From positions 2,522,842 to 2,586,841 of the forward strand of contig VZDJ01000049.1 of the NCBI GenBank assembly GCA_008694505.1: a DNA stretch of 64,000 nucleotides, given 5' to 3'. A program made the position numbers and the translations under genes. The notes beneath the pieces are model-generated. The model was not told where the DNA came from. It saw only the letters and a list, made by a program, of their open reading frames with translations, and searched no databases. Positions 1 through 10,984 of the stretch are shown piece after piece. Within the stretch, counting starts at the first letter, position 1; every line of letters starts with the position of its first letter. The stretch comes from Cyanoderma ruficeps. Lineage: Eukaryota; Chordata; Aves; Passeriformes; Timaliidae.

Positions 1-48
1 GGTCCCTTCTGAGCCAAACCATTCCATGATTCTATGGATTCTATGGAT
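1..48 (+). repeat. CR1 LINE, extreme 3' end
   Basis: The first bases match the last part of avian CR1: 'ggtcccttct' followed by 'aaaccattccatgattctat', the usual 3' end and octamer-like tail. The body of the element lies left of the window, so its length and completeness cannot be judged. CR1 is a non-LTR retrotransposon; its 3' end is what its reverse transcriptase recognises, and most bird copies are dead 5'-truncated fragments. The tail passes directly into the GGAT array. Confidence 0.85.
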
Positions 49-232
49 GGATGGATGGATGGATGGAGGGATGGANNNNNNNNNNNNNNNNNNNNNNNNN
101 NNNNNNNNNNNNNNNNNNNNNNGGATGGATGGATGGATGGATGGATGTATGGATGGATGGATGGAGGGATGGAGGGAGGGATGGATGGATGGATGGATGG
201 ATGGATGGATGGATGGATGGAGGGATGGATGG
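44..232. repeat. (GGAT)n microsatellite
   Basis: A tetranucleotide array interrupted by scattered single-base variants (GGAG, GTAT) and by an assembly gap. It begins inside the CR1 tail, where 'ctatggatt' turns into repeated 'ggat', which suggests the array grew from the CR1 3' tail. Because the unit is four bases, all three frames give repeating M-D-G-W peptides; these open frames are not genes. Confidence 0.95.
76..122. other. Assembly gap (47 N)
   Basis: Run of N inside the GGAT array. True array length is unknown. Confidence 0.99.
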
Positions 233-1080
233 GACTCACTCACAGCTCTGCTTGCTAAGCTGGAAGAAAAGACCAAAACTCCAGCAACAGAAACTCTACC
301 AATAGAAAGTAATTCCCATTTTCCCATTTTCCTCCAGACCTGCACATAACCCTGACCCAGCAATGATGGCTTGGTGTTAAAAACCAAAGCTGGCCCGGAA
401 CAGGAGACACAAGGAGAGGGTGGTGGTCAGTAGCTGCCCCTGGGGCTACTTATCTGTGTCTGCCTGGCCCCCTCAAGTGCCTCCATCACCATAAAGAAGT
501 CAGAAATGCCCCTCTGCCCTCACCCCAACCTCTGGCAATAAATCCAGGGAAAGGGCCTGTGCCAGAAGCGTCTCTGGAGCAGCACAGCCGGGCCGGCAGT
601 ACCAGGAGAACATAAATTTCAGCCTGTTCTGCCTTATACCACGAAGGCTGAAGGAGAGAAATGTAATACAAGCCTCTCCCAGGCCATTCCCGTGCCAAAC
701 AGCAGCCTCTCTATCATCCCGTGGTTTATTATAAACAGGCTCCCACTGCAGTTTTGAAGCAGAATTTTTTTATGAATAAACGTGGGGCTTTTTTTTTTCC
801 CCTCTCCCTTCCTTCCCCCTCGCGAAGCCGTTGCTTGAAACCTTCACATGTCACTGCAAGCGCCCCTGCAAACCTTGGATGTTTGACTTCTGCAGGGTTA
901 TTTTGGGGTTACTCCTGGAAAACCCTACTCTGAGGTTGTCATCCTCTGCCTTTCCCAGAGCTGCCTGCTCTGGGAATGTTCCTTTCAGGAATGATCAGCA
1001 GCAGTTTTTGTGTTCAGCCCCGGATTCTCTGTTTACTACTTATGCAAAGGGGCTTTTTTTTTTTTTTCCCCTGCCCTCAG
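233..1080. other. Unique non-coding sequence
   Basis: No recognisable gene or repeat. It contains two poly-T runs (about 788 and 1054). Open frames are short and overlap on both strands without any protein family resemblance. Confidence 0.5.
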
Positions 1081-1700
1081 TGTAAACACAGTTGATCACT
1101 TTATATCCTCTGTATATTGTTTCTTAATATGAATGAAGTGAGGCAGCCCTGCAGCCGTCATCCAGATCAGGGCCTAAAATAAACTTACAGCAACTCAGGG
1201 AGTGTTTGGCTTTGCAAACTGTGAAAACGGCTTCAACTCTGCAGTAAGAACATGGGCATATTTTTAGCACTTTAGCATTTGGTATTTTATGAAAAATTAG
1301 GGCAAGGATATCGCAGATTTGATCTGTTTACCTTGCTTTTGTTGGGTCTTTGGTTCTTTTTTAAACAACTCTCGCTGGACAAATGTTTTATCTGCTACCG
1401 CGTAATCCAAGACAAACAAACCTGCTGGGAGTGCATTAAAAGAAGTAGGCCCTTGCATTCAAATGAGGTAAAGAGAAAGAAATATTTGACCTTTTTGCCA
1501 AAAATATTATGGCTTACATTTGTTTTATATTTTCCTTTTATTAAATCACTCTTCTAAACCACTCCGAGGTCTCAGCTCATTCGGTGACAATTCGTTTATG
1601 GTGTTTCTGAAGTGGATTTAGATTGGAGTGATAAAATTACAGGCCCAAATTACAACCATCATGGAAAATCCTGGTTCATGTTTGGCTCTGCATACCACAG
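1081..1700. promoter_or_regulatory. AT-rich unique block, candidate conserved non-coding element
   Basis: A repeat-free AT-rich stretch between more GC-rich flanks. It contains many short words of the kind bound by developmental factors, for example a forkhead-like 'tgtaaaca' at about 1081, 'caaacaaacc' near 1412, and several ATTA and TAAT cores. There is no gene-like reading frame: the longest is 92 codons, with a low-complexity hydrophobic start and no family match. This is inference from texture only; conservation in other birds or mammals has not been tested. Confidence 0.3.
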
Positions 1701-2210
1701 CTGAAAGATTACCAGGCATTGCCAACAAGCAGGAGGAAGTCAAGATAATAATGTATGCGTTTATAGAAGTGAGCTGGGTTCCAGGACAGGCCACAATAGA
1801 TTTGTGGAAGGTGAACTGGAATATTTAACTGTGTCTCATTAATGGGGGAAAATCTGGCAGGTTGTGAAGAGGTAACTATAGTTCAGACACTGGATTTGTA
1901 GGATCCTTCCAGGAAAAGTGCAGCCATTGCAAACCCTGAAATTAAACACTTTCTGAGTTGCAGCTCAGCTGATGACATCACGGAGTAATTCCCTCTTTTC
2001 CCTGTGTTTTCACAAAAGGCCCTGAGGTGGTCGGGGTGTTTTCTTGGGATGGACCTTGTTTTTCAGGGCAATGTTTAAAAAATATTTTGCTTTGGGTGAT
2101 CACATGGAAGTGCAGAGCCAGGGAAAGAATGGAAAATCCCAAACCAAAATATTAATCCTCCACAGGTACCCGTGAGAACACAGCCTAAAACTCCTAAACT
2201 TCCTGATATC
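1701..2210. other. Unique non-coding sequence
   Basis: Nothing recognisable. It is bounded on the right by a reverse CR1 fragment. Confidence 0.5.
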
Positions 2211-2365
2211 AGGGAATCATTTAGGCTGGGAAAGACCTCCGAGATAATCAATTTTGGCCAATCGCCACCCTGAGCTCTGAGCGCCACATTCAGTCAATCC
2301 TTGAATATTTCCAGGGATGGGAACTCCACCACCTCCCTGGGCAGCCCCTTCCAACCCTTCACAAT
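2211..2365 (-). repeat. CR1 LINE 3' fragment
   Basis: Read on the plus strand this is the reverse complement of the CR1 3' end: 'gaatcatttaggctgggaaa', then a 'gagcgccacatt' segment, 'ccagggatgg', and a 'ccaccacctccctgggcagc' stretch. These are in the order expected of a reversed CR1. The octamer tail is worn, and the element is cut after about 155 bases. It is a dead 5'-truncated copy of fairly old appearance. Confidence 0.85.
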
Positions 2366-2525
2366 TTAACCTTGAATACATTAGATGCTCATAGGTCATT
2401 TTCTGGGTCTGAAACTTCCTGAATTTTGTTTATTCAAACCACATCCACGATGAAATTGAGCCCAGCTGAGCTGTTCAGTTTTCCGAGAGTTTCCAAATTT
2501 GTTGTAATAGAGGAATTATTAGGCA

Positions 2526-2570
2526 GAACTCAATGATCTTATGGGTCTTTTCCAACCTAAATGATTGTAC
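2526..2570 (+). repeat. CR1 LINE 3' end, short fragment
   Basis: Only the last 45 or so bases of a CR1 remain: 'caatgatcttatgggtcttt', then 'tccaacctaaatgatt'. It lies about 160 bases from an oppositely oriented CR1 end, so the two arose from separate insertions. The tail is reduced to a single unit. Confidence 0.75.
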
Positions 2571-3279
2571 AATTTCTAGGAATTAACAGAGCCCTTGGGC
2601 AAAAGGAAAGGCAAACAAGTTACTCAGGCCATGAGAAAGCTCAGAGGAAGAAATTCACATTTAATGGTCCCAGGTAACTGCTTTGATGGCTGCAGATGGC
2701 TCAGAATCAGTGCAGCATCCAATTAGCCCTGGGAAGGGGGTTTTATCTGATTATCCGTGTGAAATCATTGCTGCTGCCATCAGCACTGGATAAAACCCGT
2801 TCTTGGAGAACTTTGAGGAGGGTTTTTCTTAAAAAAAAAAAATCAGTCCATGCTGTTGAGAAACTGCAAACATTAGTGGTCTGAAAGAGTGTCATTATTT
2901 CTGCTGTAAAAACGTGCGGGGTAGTTTGGCATCTCTGGCTGACATCTGCTCCTCATTGTCTTGTGCCAACGCAAACTCATCGAGTCAGAGAAGATGAAAT
3001 ATTCCCCTCTGCTCCCAAACCCACCTCTCCTCTGGCTTGCTCTGCAGCTGTCAGCAGCTCGGCCACCTTGGTTTCATTACCCCGTTCCCCCCGGGCAGCC
3101 ACTTCTGCTGCTGACAGTTCTGCTCAGAGCCCTGCTGAGCCTCCTCGAGATGCGGCTTCCCCGTGGCTCTGGCGTGTCCTTCCCTCCCAGCAGAATCGTG
3201 TGGGACAAACTTGTGGCTGATTTTCTGAGAGAAGGAGGGCACAATCTGTATTTAGAATGAGATATTCAATTACCCAGCT
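2571..3279. other. Unique non-coding sequence
   Basis: No gene. A run of 12 A lies near 2831. Open frames on both strands around 2960-3260 overlap each other and have no family resemblance. Confidence 0.5.
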
Positions 3280-3393
3280 GAGGCCTGCCTGGCTGAGGCT
3301 GGGCCTTGAAGGCCCTGAGGCCTTGAGGGCCCTGAGGCCTTGAAGCCCTGAGGCCTTGAAGCCCTGAGGCCTTGAGGGCCCTGAGGCCTTGAA
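3280..3393. repeat. 16/17-bp minisatellite (GCCTTGAAGCCCTGAG)n
   Basis: About five and a half tandem copies of a 16 or 17 base unit beginning 'gccttga' and ending 'ccctgag', preceded by a degenerate copy from 3280. Units alternate between a long form with 'aggg' or 'gggc' in the middle and a short form. The core from 3303 is nearly perfect. The unit is partly self-complementary (aggcct). It abuts an LTR-like segment that begins at 3396. Confidence 0.9.
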
Positions 3394-3395
3394 GC

Positions 3396-3724
3396 TGTTG
3401 TGCAGGTGAAATCACTTGTGGCACAGCAGAAATTAAATATTAAAGTATTATTGTTAGATAGTGAGTTTTCTAGAGGTCACTGAGAGCAATTATTAGTGGG
3501 CACATTTTAGCCACCTTAAGAGTAAGATAAACAATGCGTGTTTGCATTTTTCTCTGTGCTGTGTGCCAATGAAAGTGTCACTGTAACTATAAACTCTATA
3601 TAAACTGTATATAACCTGCCATCTTAAGCAGAATAAATGGAGAACGAGTGATTAACCATATTGGTCAGATCATATGTTGTTCTGGGCTCAACCTCTCTTT
3701 ATTTTCGGGGTTCCCTGCTTCACA
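3396..3724 (+). mobile_element. Possible solo LTR of an endogenous retrovirus
   Basis: The segment can be read as TG...CA, beginning 'tgttgtgcagg' and ending 'ctgcttcaca'. Inside it, in the order of a retroviral LTR, are a CCAAT box (3566-3570), a TATA box ('ctatataaac', 3596-3605) and a polyadenylation signal AATAAA (3632-3637), with spacing that fits U3-R. The sequence is AT-rich and unlike the flanking minisatellite. No target-site duplication, primer-binding site or internal retroviral coding sequence is visible. Boundaries are guesses. An ordinary cryptic promoter-like arrangement is possible. Confidence 0.42.
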
Positions 3725-6700
3725 AACCCCCTGAGAAAATCCCCTGGCTTCATCTAAAGCCATGCTGGGGAAGGTATAAAATGAGAGTTTGGACTCCCCC
3801 ACCTCACTGGGGAAAGCTAAGAAGTGTCAAACATAAAGTATGCCCAGAAAGATGGACAGCGTAGCAATCTAGCCATGAAAGAAAGTCAGAGAAGCCAAAG
3901 CCTGAAGGAGAAAGGGGGAAAAAAGTAAATACTACAAATTAAAATTCATTCAAGCCTCTGAGGTTTGACACAGCTCATTGTCTTAGTTTTGCTTGAGAGG
4001 GTGTTTTGTTGCCAACTGAATTAACAGCCTTGCAGCGATCAAAAGGGGAAAAGGTTGGAGGGGGAGGAAGGCCCTCAGGAGATGCTGGAGGGTTGTGGAG
4101 AAATCCTAAAGCCACAGGAGTTGCCAGGAGAAGAGTTTGGAGGAAGCAGACGAGCTCAGGAAGTCAATTTGTGCCGAAGAGCCGGGGCTGTGTTTTCAAA
4201 TCCAAAATAAACTCTCTTTAAAACCACGCGAAGACCCAGTGGATCCAGGCTTCTGGATACAGCGTTTGAAAACGCTGGCCCCGAGCGACGCCTGAACGGA
4301 TTGTAAATCCCTGGGATTGCACACACACAGCCCTGCTCACACTCACGGGGAGGCCCATAAAACCCAGCTTTATGGGAGCTGGGCCTGAGCTCAGGAGATG
4401 AAGGGAGCTGGGAGTCTCTCCGGGCCCATCTGCACGGCCCAGCCGGCTGCTGCCGCTGCACCAGCGAAATGCAGCTGCAGAACAGCTGTGCTGAGCCCAG
4501 CCCGGGGTGTCTGCAGGGAATTCGGGATACCTGCTGGGGTGGGAGCTGTGTCAGACAGGCTGAAACCTCATTAATCCAGGAGCTCTTCACCCCCCCAAGC
4601 CCTGCTGAGGCAGCCAAGAGCAGCACCTGAGCCCAACCATTCCCCTGAGGAGCTCAGGGCTCTCAGTAGCTGGTGGTTCCTTCACCCCATCAGAGAGGTG
4701 ACCCAAACTCATCATTGCTGCGTTCCTGGGGTCTGTTTTTATGAGCTGAGTGCCCTTATTCCCCTTGCCCTGCTGCTGCCTCTGGGCATGGGCACTGGGA
4801 TGGTGCCCAGCTGGTTCCTCCTCTGGGCTGAACTCCTGGCTCTGCTTCCAATCCAAGTCATGGATGAGTAACACCTTTGATTACTTCAACCCTTCACTTT
4901 TGTTATCTCTGCTGTTGGCACCTGGATTTAAACATGGCTCAGTCTGCTGAGCTTGGCTCTTGCCTTGCTCAAGATCCTCCCGTGGGCTCCATTCCCAGGG
5001 CGCCGTGAAATGGAAATCTGCGCCCAAAAGGTGAGCCTGGCCTGGAGTGTGGGTTCATGCCACAGTGAAGGGCTCAGCAGGGCTTGGAGAGCTTCATTCA
5101 GGAGCTCTTTGGGATCACTGCCCCACTGAGTATTTGTTTTGGAAGGAAAGGAAGCGTTGCTCGAGGCGCCTCTACCAGGATCAATCCGACTTTTTTTTTT
5201 TGCACATGTGCACACAGCAGCCTGGGGTTAGGAATGTGCAGCCATGGAGCTCCGAGATATATTTTAAGACCTGAGCTTTGGGGAGCCAAACTATTGAGCT
5301 CCTCTCTTGGCAGAGAGCTCTTTAATTTCAGATTTTTCACGGCTGCGAGCATTTATCCTGGTTTGGACTTTTCCATGTTCTTATTTCCACGGAGTCAGTA
5401 CCATTTCTGGATTGCAGCTGAGAAGTGCAGTCTTCCCCCAAGGTTTGCAAGCAAACCAGCAAAGTGTCTCTTACTCCAAAAACTGGAACATGTCCCAAAC
5501 CTTTCACCACTCAGCGCAGGGTATTGACAGCTCCAAGTGTTTTCTCTAAACTGTTGATGTTGTTGGGATGGTTGTGATATTTTCTCCTCAGTCTCGAACT
5601 CTCGTGCCTCATTTCTTTGTTTATACAAAACCTCACAGTGTCCTTTAGGAAAGCGTGGGCTGGAAAAAAAATGTCTCGTGCCTGAAGGGGTTTGTTGGGG
5701 GGAGGAAAAGCAACGGAAGGCTCAGCAATGGTGGTGGACCTATAGGGTGGGATTTATCCCACACCAGTTTTTTTGGGATTTTGTGGAAAGAACGGGCTCA
5801 GGGCAGTGCTGGCTGAGTAGGGGCACAGCTCTCCTGCTCCTGGAAGTGCAGATGGAGAAGATCTCCAGCATCTGGAAGTGAGCTGCACTGGTGAATGACT
5901 GGAAATCCTGGAAGTGTTTGCAGTGACTCTAAATGTGTCCAGATCCAGGCTCCTGCCTGCCTGGGAGGGCTGATTCCATGGTCTGTGTTTGTTCCCTCAT
6001 GAAGTCTGTACAGGACAACTGGGCAGACATCGCCAGCGAAGCTCTCTCAGCCCTCAGCAGTCCCAAAATCTCTCTGGAATGGTTTTCCAGGTCTGGGCTT
6101 GCAGGTGGCTCCCTGATGTTGGGCAGACAGACCAAGTGCCCGGCTCCCTGACGGGCTGGCACGGTGGAGGTGCAATGATACTCACCTCAATCCATCCACG
6201 GGGGTGGGACAGGGGAACCTGTGCCTTGTAGATATTCCCAGAGCAACTTGGGATGTCCCAGCAGAACTAAACCCCTTTTCCAGGTTTTTGTGTGGCAGAG
6301 TTTGGCATAACCCTGTAAGAGCTCTGATGTTTTCTGAGACTTTGGTGTGTCAAAGCCAGCTCTGGGCTGGGGATTTCCTTCCTGCTCCACAAGGACCACT
6401 CCTGTCAGCTGATCTCTGGAGGGGTTAAATTCCCTGCGGGAGATGCTGATTTCATTACAACCCCGGGCTATAAACACTTCGTGCTGAGGCACTGACAAAT
6501 TGCTGGGTGTTATTGGCAGATGGAAAAGCCCTGCCTGGGCCAGGAGATCAATTCAGCCCCTCGCTCTCTGCCAGCGAGTGAGTTATCTCCAGCTCAAGTG
6601 ATTTTTATTTCGCTCCTTAATCTCATTTGTAACTGCAATCCCCGATGACACACATCTGAAACCTTGGCTTGCAGCACAACGTTGCTGCAAGAGATGGAGC

Positions 6701-7420
6701 TGGAAGGAGCTCCAAAATCCATAAGCTGTTTAAAACATGGACTTAAAATCCTGCTTTGATTCCTCCCCGTTTGGACTTATTTGGGCTAAGTGGGTGAAAT
6801 GAAAAGGGGAGATGCTACCTTGGGATTTAAAGGGGTTGGGGAAGAGGGGAACATGTCCTGTGTCTAAATGAGGAACCAGAATCTTGGTGGGAGCTGATTT
6901 CTTCTCCCAACTCTGTTGTTTTCCCAAGTGCAGCTGAGTGGGTCGCTCCTCACCTGTCGAAGATCTGCCCATGAGAAGTTGCAAGGGTGATAGAGAATGA
7001 TTTTAGCTAAAAAACTGTTGAAACTCTCGTTCAGCTTGGTACTGAAACACTCTGCTGCAGCTTGGGGTGATTTTGTGGGGAGGAAGGATTCTGTGGAGCC
7101 TGGCCTTTCCTTAGCTTCAAGCGAGGATGTCTTTAATTATGGAAGCTTATATCTAATTCTGCAGGGGTAAATGGATATTGAAAGCGCTGCTTCCATCTTC
7201 AAACATGTCTAAGCAATGCTTTGGTCCCAGAGGGAGCTATGAACACGGATCTAGTCTGGATCAAATGTGATTTCACCTTTCCTGCAGTCCTGGGCTTGCC
7301 TTTGCTCAGGTGAGCAATTGTTTTTAAACCAGAGGAGTGGTTCTGTGTCAGCCCAGGGGGTTTTGGTCTGGAGATGCTGCTCTTGGACACTGAGGCTAAA
7401 TGACAGCCATGGAACCATCA
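3725..7420. other. Unique non-coding sequence
   Basis: About 3.7 kb with no confident gene or repeat. A poly-T run lies near 5191. The longest open frame is 156 codons on the minus strand at 4156-4626; it has a proline/serine/leucine-rich chance composition, no domain and no conserved-looking start. A 147-codon plus-strand frame at 5084-5527 is of the same kind. Intergenic or intronic DNA is the simplest reading. Confidence 0.5.
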
Positions 7421-7562
7421 GAGAACCTCAGAATTGTTTAGATTGGAAGGATGATTAAGAAAATCCACTTCCAACCCCTCTGCCATGGGTAGGGACACCT
7501 TCCCCATCCCAGGTTGCTCCAAACTCCATCCAACCTGGCCTGGAACATTTCCAAGGATGCAC
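7421..7562 (-). repeat. CR1 LINE 3' fragment
   Basis: Reverse-orientation CR1. The plus strand reads 'cagaattgtttagattggaa', then 'ctctgccatgggtagggaca', 'caggttgctcc' and 'ccaacctggcctggaacatt', all in consensus order. It is truncated after the segment matching 'ttccaaggatg'. The tail is not preserved. This is a dead copy. Confidence 0.85.
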
Positions 7563-9314
7563 CCATGAGTGCATCCTACCCAGGACTGTTGTGTGCAGCC
7601 CTGTGTGGGATCTGCTCTGAGATCTGTTGGGAATGGTGAGCAGAGAGGATCCTGCCTTGCCACAAGCAAGAGGGGCTGGGGGCAGCACTGTAATTTCCTG
7701 GGAAATCCCAGCCAGCCTTGCTCTGAATCCGTGTCCAGATAGGGCTGGGAGATAACTCCCTCCTCATCCACCAGCTAGGATTTCCTCAGAGCATGAGAAA
7801 CAGCCTCTGCACCCCTCTGACCTCGCTCTAAATTTGTTTCCTTTTAAGCTGCTATTTAAAGGGAGGGGGTGCAAGAGCAAAGGAGGAGAGTTTGATTTCT
7901 TTAATGCTGGTGGAAGCAGGCGATTGATAACACTTGCAAGGGCCAGGCAGGGAGCCAGAGGGATCCTGCTTGAGGCGGCTCTGCCAGGAAAGCTCAGCCT
8001 CGCTGGCTGGGGATGCAAAGCTCTGCTTGTTTACAGCTCCGGGCCACCCTTTGAGATGCTCTTGCCAATCCCCCCAGACCGGAGGGGGTGTCGTGCCCCG
8101 AGCTGGATGATCTGAACAAACACTCACCAGGGACCGCGGCAGGACCAGCAGCTCCAGGGTCCTTCCCAAAGGCTGCAGGCAGATGCCTTCCCAGCTGGGA
8201 GGGACATGGATTAACTCCTTCCACCTTGGCTGCTGATCTCATGGCAGCTCTGGCTTCAGGCAAAGCTCTGTGGTTTGGCTTTTTCTTTTTAAGAAAAGAG
8301 GAGAAATGCATGGGGGGATTTTTTTTAAAAAAAAAAAATAAAACATCAGTGTTGCGTTTTTATTTGTGGGTAGAGAATAGTTCTTATCACAGCTCTGGGA
8401 AACTATTGTTCTGATTTTTATAAATATGCTTGTATTCCCCTTGACTTTTTTCCTCTCCCTTCCCACTTGCTGTCTCCTCTGCTGTGTGCCCTTGGCTGCT
8501 TCCCAGACACTTCTTGATGCAAAAGGAGATAAGCTCTTACAAGTTATAAACCTCAGAGGTGCTGCACATCTCAGGCTCCCCTAAATCAAATCCCTGCCTG
8601 GATACTCCCACACCTCCAGGGTAAAGCCCCATGGTTCCCACTGGGACATAAATGATCCCGGCCACCTTCTCTCCTGCTTGGGGAGTTGTGGATGAACCTG
8701 GAGCTGGGAATCTCGTGTTCCCTGCCAGTGAGCAAAGGCTGGGTAACCTTCCTGCCATCTGCTCTTGGCCATGTGCCCTTTCCTCCAGCCTTCACTCTGC
8801 TGGGCAAGGCATGGAGGTTAGAGGGCAACAGGGATCAAGAGCCCCCAGGAATAACAAGATTTTCAACAGCGATATGAAATTTTGGGGGGAGCAGGTAGAA
8901 TTCCAGTGAAAACCCTTTGTGGTGTTTTGAAGGCGCCTTTTCTGCAGTGCTATGGACCAGTGATAAGGGAAGGGGGAGAAACTTCAAGGCGATTTGAAAA
9001 AGAGGAGGGAAAAATCCCTGGCCATGCTGTTTGCAAGCTCCGGCCCCGAGGATTCAATTTTATTCTTCCGGTGAGTCACGGCGTGACATTGGCTCTGCTC
9101 TCCTTCCTCGGAAAGGAAGTGAGGAAGGCTGGCCATCCATCTTCCCTGGGTTTTAACAGCACGTATCGTGTTCCCTTCTGCAAAGTGCAAGGGCTGCTCG
9201 GGCTGGAAGGTTCTGTGCACAAGCCAGGCAGATCCAGGGGGTGTAAATCTCTGTGATGGGAGGAGGTTTCTAAGAATCCCTGGATTTTTTACGGGTCTGT
9301 GATTCCCTTTGCAG
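7563..9314. other. Unique non-coding sequence
   Basis: No gene recognised. Homopolymer runs (T then A) lie at about 8320-8340. Several overlapping frames of 60-125 codons occur on both strands, with no family resemblance. Confidence 0.5.
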
Positions 9315-9362
9315 GCCGACAGCACGCTGCAAGCCCTGATCCAGCTACTCTTCATCATCCCT
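9315..9362 (+). other. Exon-like interval (48 bp, open, flanked by AG/GTGAGC)
   Basis: The interval follows an acceptor-like 'gattccctttgcag' and precedes a good donor 'gtgagc'. It is exactly 16 codons (phase 0-0) and reads ADSTLQALIQLLFIIP, a leucine/isoleucine-rich helix-like peptide. I do not recognise the protein. Short splice-site pairs arise by chance in 64 kb, and no second exon of the same gene could be linked, so this is only a lead. Confidence 0.22.
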
Positions 9363-10932
9363 GTGAGCTCAGGGAAAATGGGGAAGCACCTTCAGGGCAG
9401 CTTCGGGGGCTTTTGCAGGCAGTGGAAGAGTTTGGGCTCCCAGAAAAAAAATCTCCGTTTGCAGCGCGTGGAGAGTCCCAGGACGCGGGGGAAGGAGGCA
9501 GAGCAGGCAGGGATGGGGTGGGAGGGCTGGGCAGGGGGGGTTTGATCCCTTCCCGATGAGCAGAGAAGAGGATGAGGAGGAGGAGGAGGAGGAGGGCCCC
9601 CGGTGTCACCCCGCGGTGCCTGCTCTGCGTTAAGGGAGGCGAGGAGCGCTCCCGCTCTCTGCCTTGCCTTAAATGAGGCACAAATCTAAATCCCCGCAGA
9701 ACTTCAAAGTAACTCGGGGAAGATTAGGCTCTCCCAGGGTCCGGCAGCATATGAGGGAGGAGGGATTTTGATGCTGCTGGGGACCCTTCAAGCTCACTCT
9801 CCCCGGGGAGGAGGGAAGGGGTTGACCCCTCTGCTTTGGGGATGCTCGTAGCAGAGCAGGACCTTGTTATTCCCCGTTTCTCTTTCCCAAGCTGCTGGCT
9901 CTGATTTCCTCTCGAGCTGCTCCCTGCTCCTCTTCATTAGCAGCTCTCAACAGTGCAAAGGAATCGTACTCAGAAGTATGAGTTCATCTCCTAAAACTTT
10001 GTACTGGTGCCAGCGGGTCAGTCACTTTGCAAAAAGAAACTTCCCTCGGAGAAACTCTATCCCTTTGGAGAAAAGGCCAACAAGCCAGAAAAACAAACCC
10101 TCAAAAACACTGCCTTCAAAAACACTCCTCAGTTTGAATCTTTTTTCTGGTGTCATCCAGTGTGGGATGGGTGTTGGGAACAGCAGAGCCTCCTGTGCTC
10201 TGGCAGCTCTGCCAGCGACCTACAAACCCGCTTCTGATGGGGGGCTGAACCTGCCCACCCCTGCAAAGGATGGGCAGAGGTCTCTGGGGGAGGTGAATCA
10301 AAGTTTTGCACGGTTCCTGTCCTGTTAGAGGAGCACAAGTGCTGTGTAAGTTATGGATCATGTCGCAGCTCCCCTTGGCTCTGGGCTGAGGGTTGGATGG
10401 AGGGGCTGGTGCCTTCCTCAGGATTGTCCCCACTAGAAAGGGTTGTGGGGAATTCTGGCCATTTGCCCTCATTTCCAGGGCCAGGTTATTCCAAGGCATG
10501 TCAGGTCCACCTCACACTGATCCACGTCTCACAGCAATTCCAGGTGGAGTTTTCCGGATTTCCCTTTGCTGGTGCCGTGGTGATGTTCAGAGCCAGAGCC
10601 CCCTTGGAAGGGGTTGTGTTGTCATCTTGCAGTCACTGAACCCTCTGAGGAACAGCACAGCCTGCCTAACACCCAGTTTAAAATGTTATCCATGCCTCAA
10701 ACCACCCAAATCCCAGTTTCTTCTAGTGTGTGTCCCTTTATTTCCTCCTTCTGCTGGAAAAGGTTTTTATTTTTCCCACTGAGCGGCAGCGAAGGCAGCT
10801 GAAATGTGTTATTCCTGTAGTGAAATAATGTTTTCCTAATCTCAACATCTTTTTTTTTTTAAAGCATGTCCACATGTAGTGCACTTCCAGAGCAATTCCA
10901 AGTTCCAGGCACAGCTGCAGAGAGCACTGAGA
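9363..10932. other. Unique sequence with (GAG)n run
   Basis: No gene recognised. A perfect GAG run occupies about 9574-9596. It lies beside a small CpG-containing GC-rich patch (about 9540-9660) too short to call an island. A poly-T run lies near 10850. Confidence 0.55.
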
Positions 10933-10984
10933 AAGGTTTAACTCCGTGATCTTGGAGGTCTTTTCCAACCTTAATGATTCTGTA
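10933..10984 (+). repeat. CR1 LINE 3' end, short fragment
   Basis: The sequence 'ccgtgatcttggaggtcttt' followed by 'tccaaccttaatgattctgt' matches the last 50 bases of a CR1 subfamily. It has one tail unit and is heavily 5'-truncated. Confidence 0.85.

Noticed and set aside
26..349. Open frames with repeating M-D-G-W peptides in three frames
   Set aside because: Product of the GGAT microsatellite and the N gap, not a gene.
4156..4626. 156-codon minus-strand frame
   Set aside because: Chance composition, no motif, no splice or promoter context.
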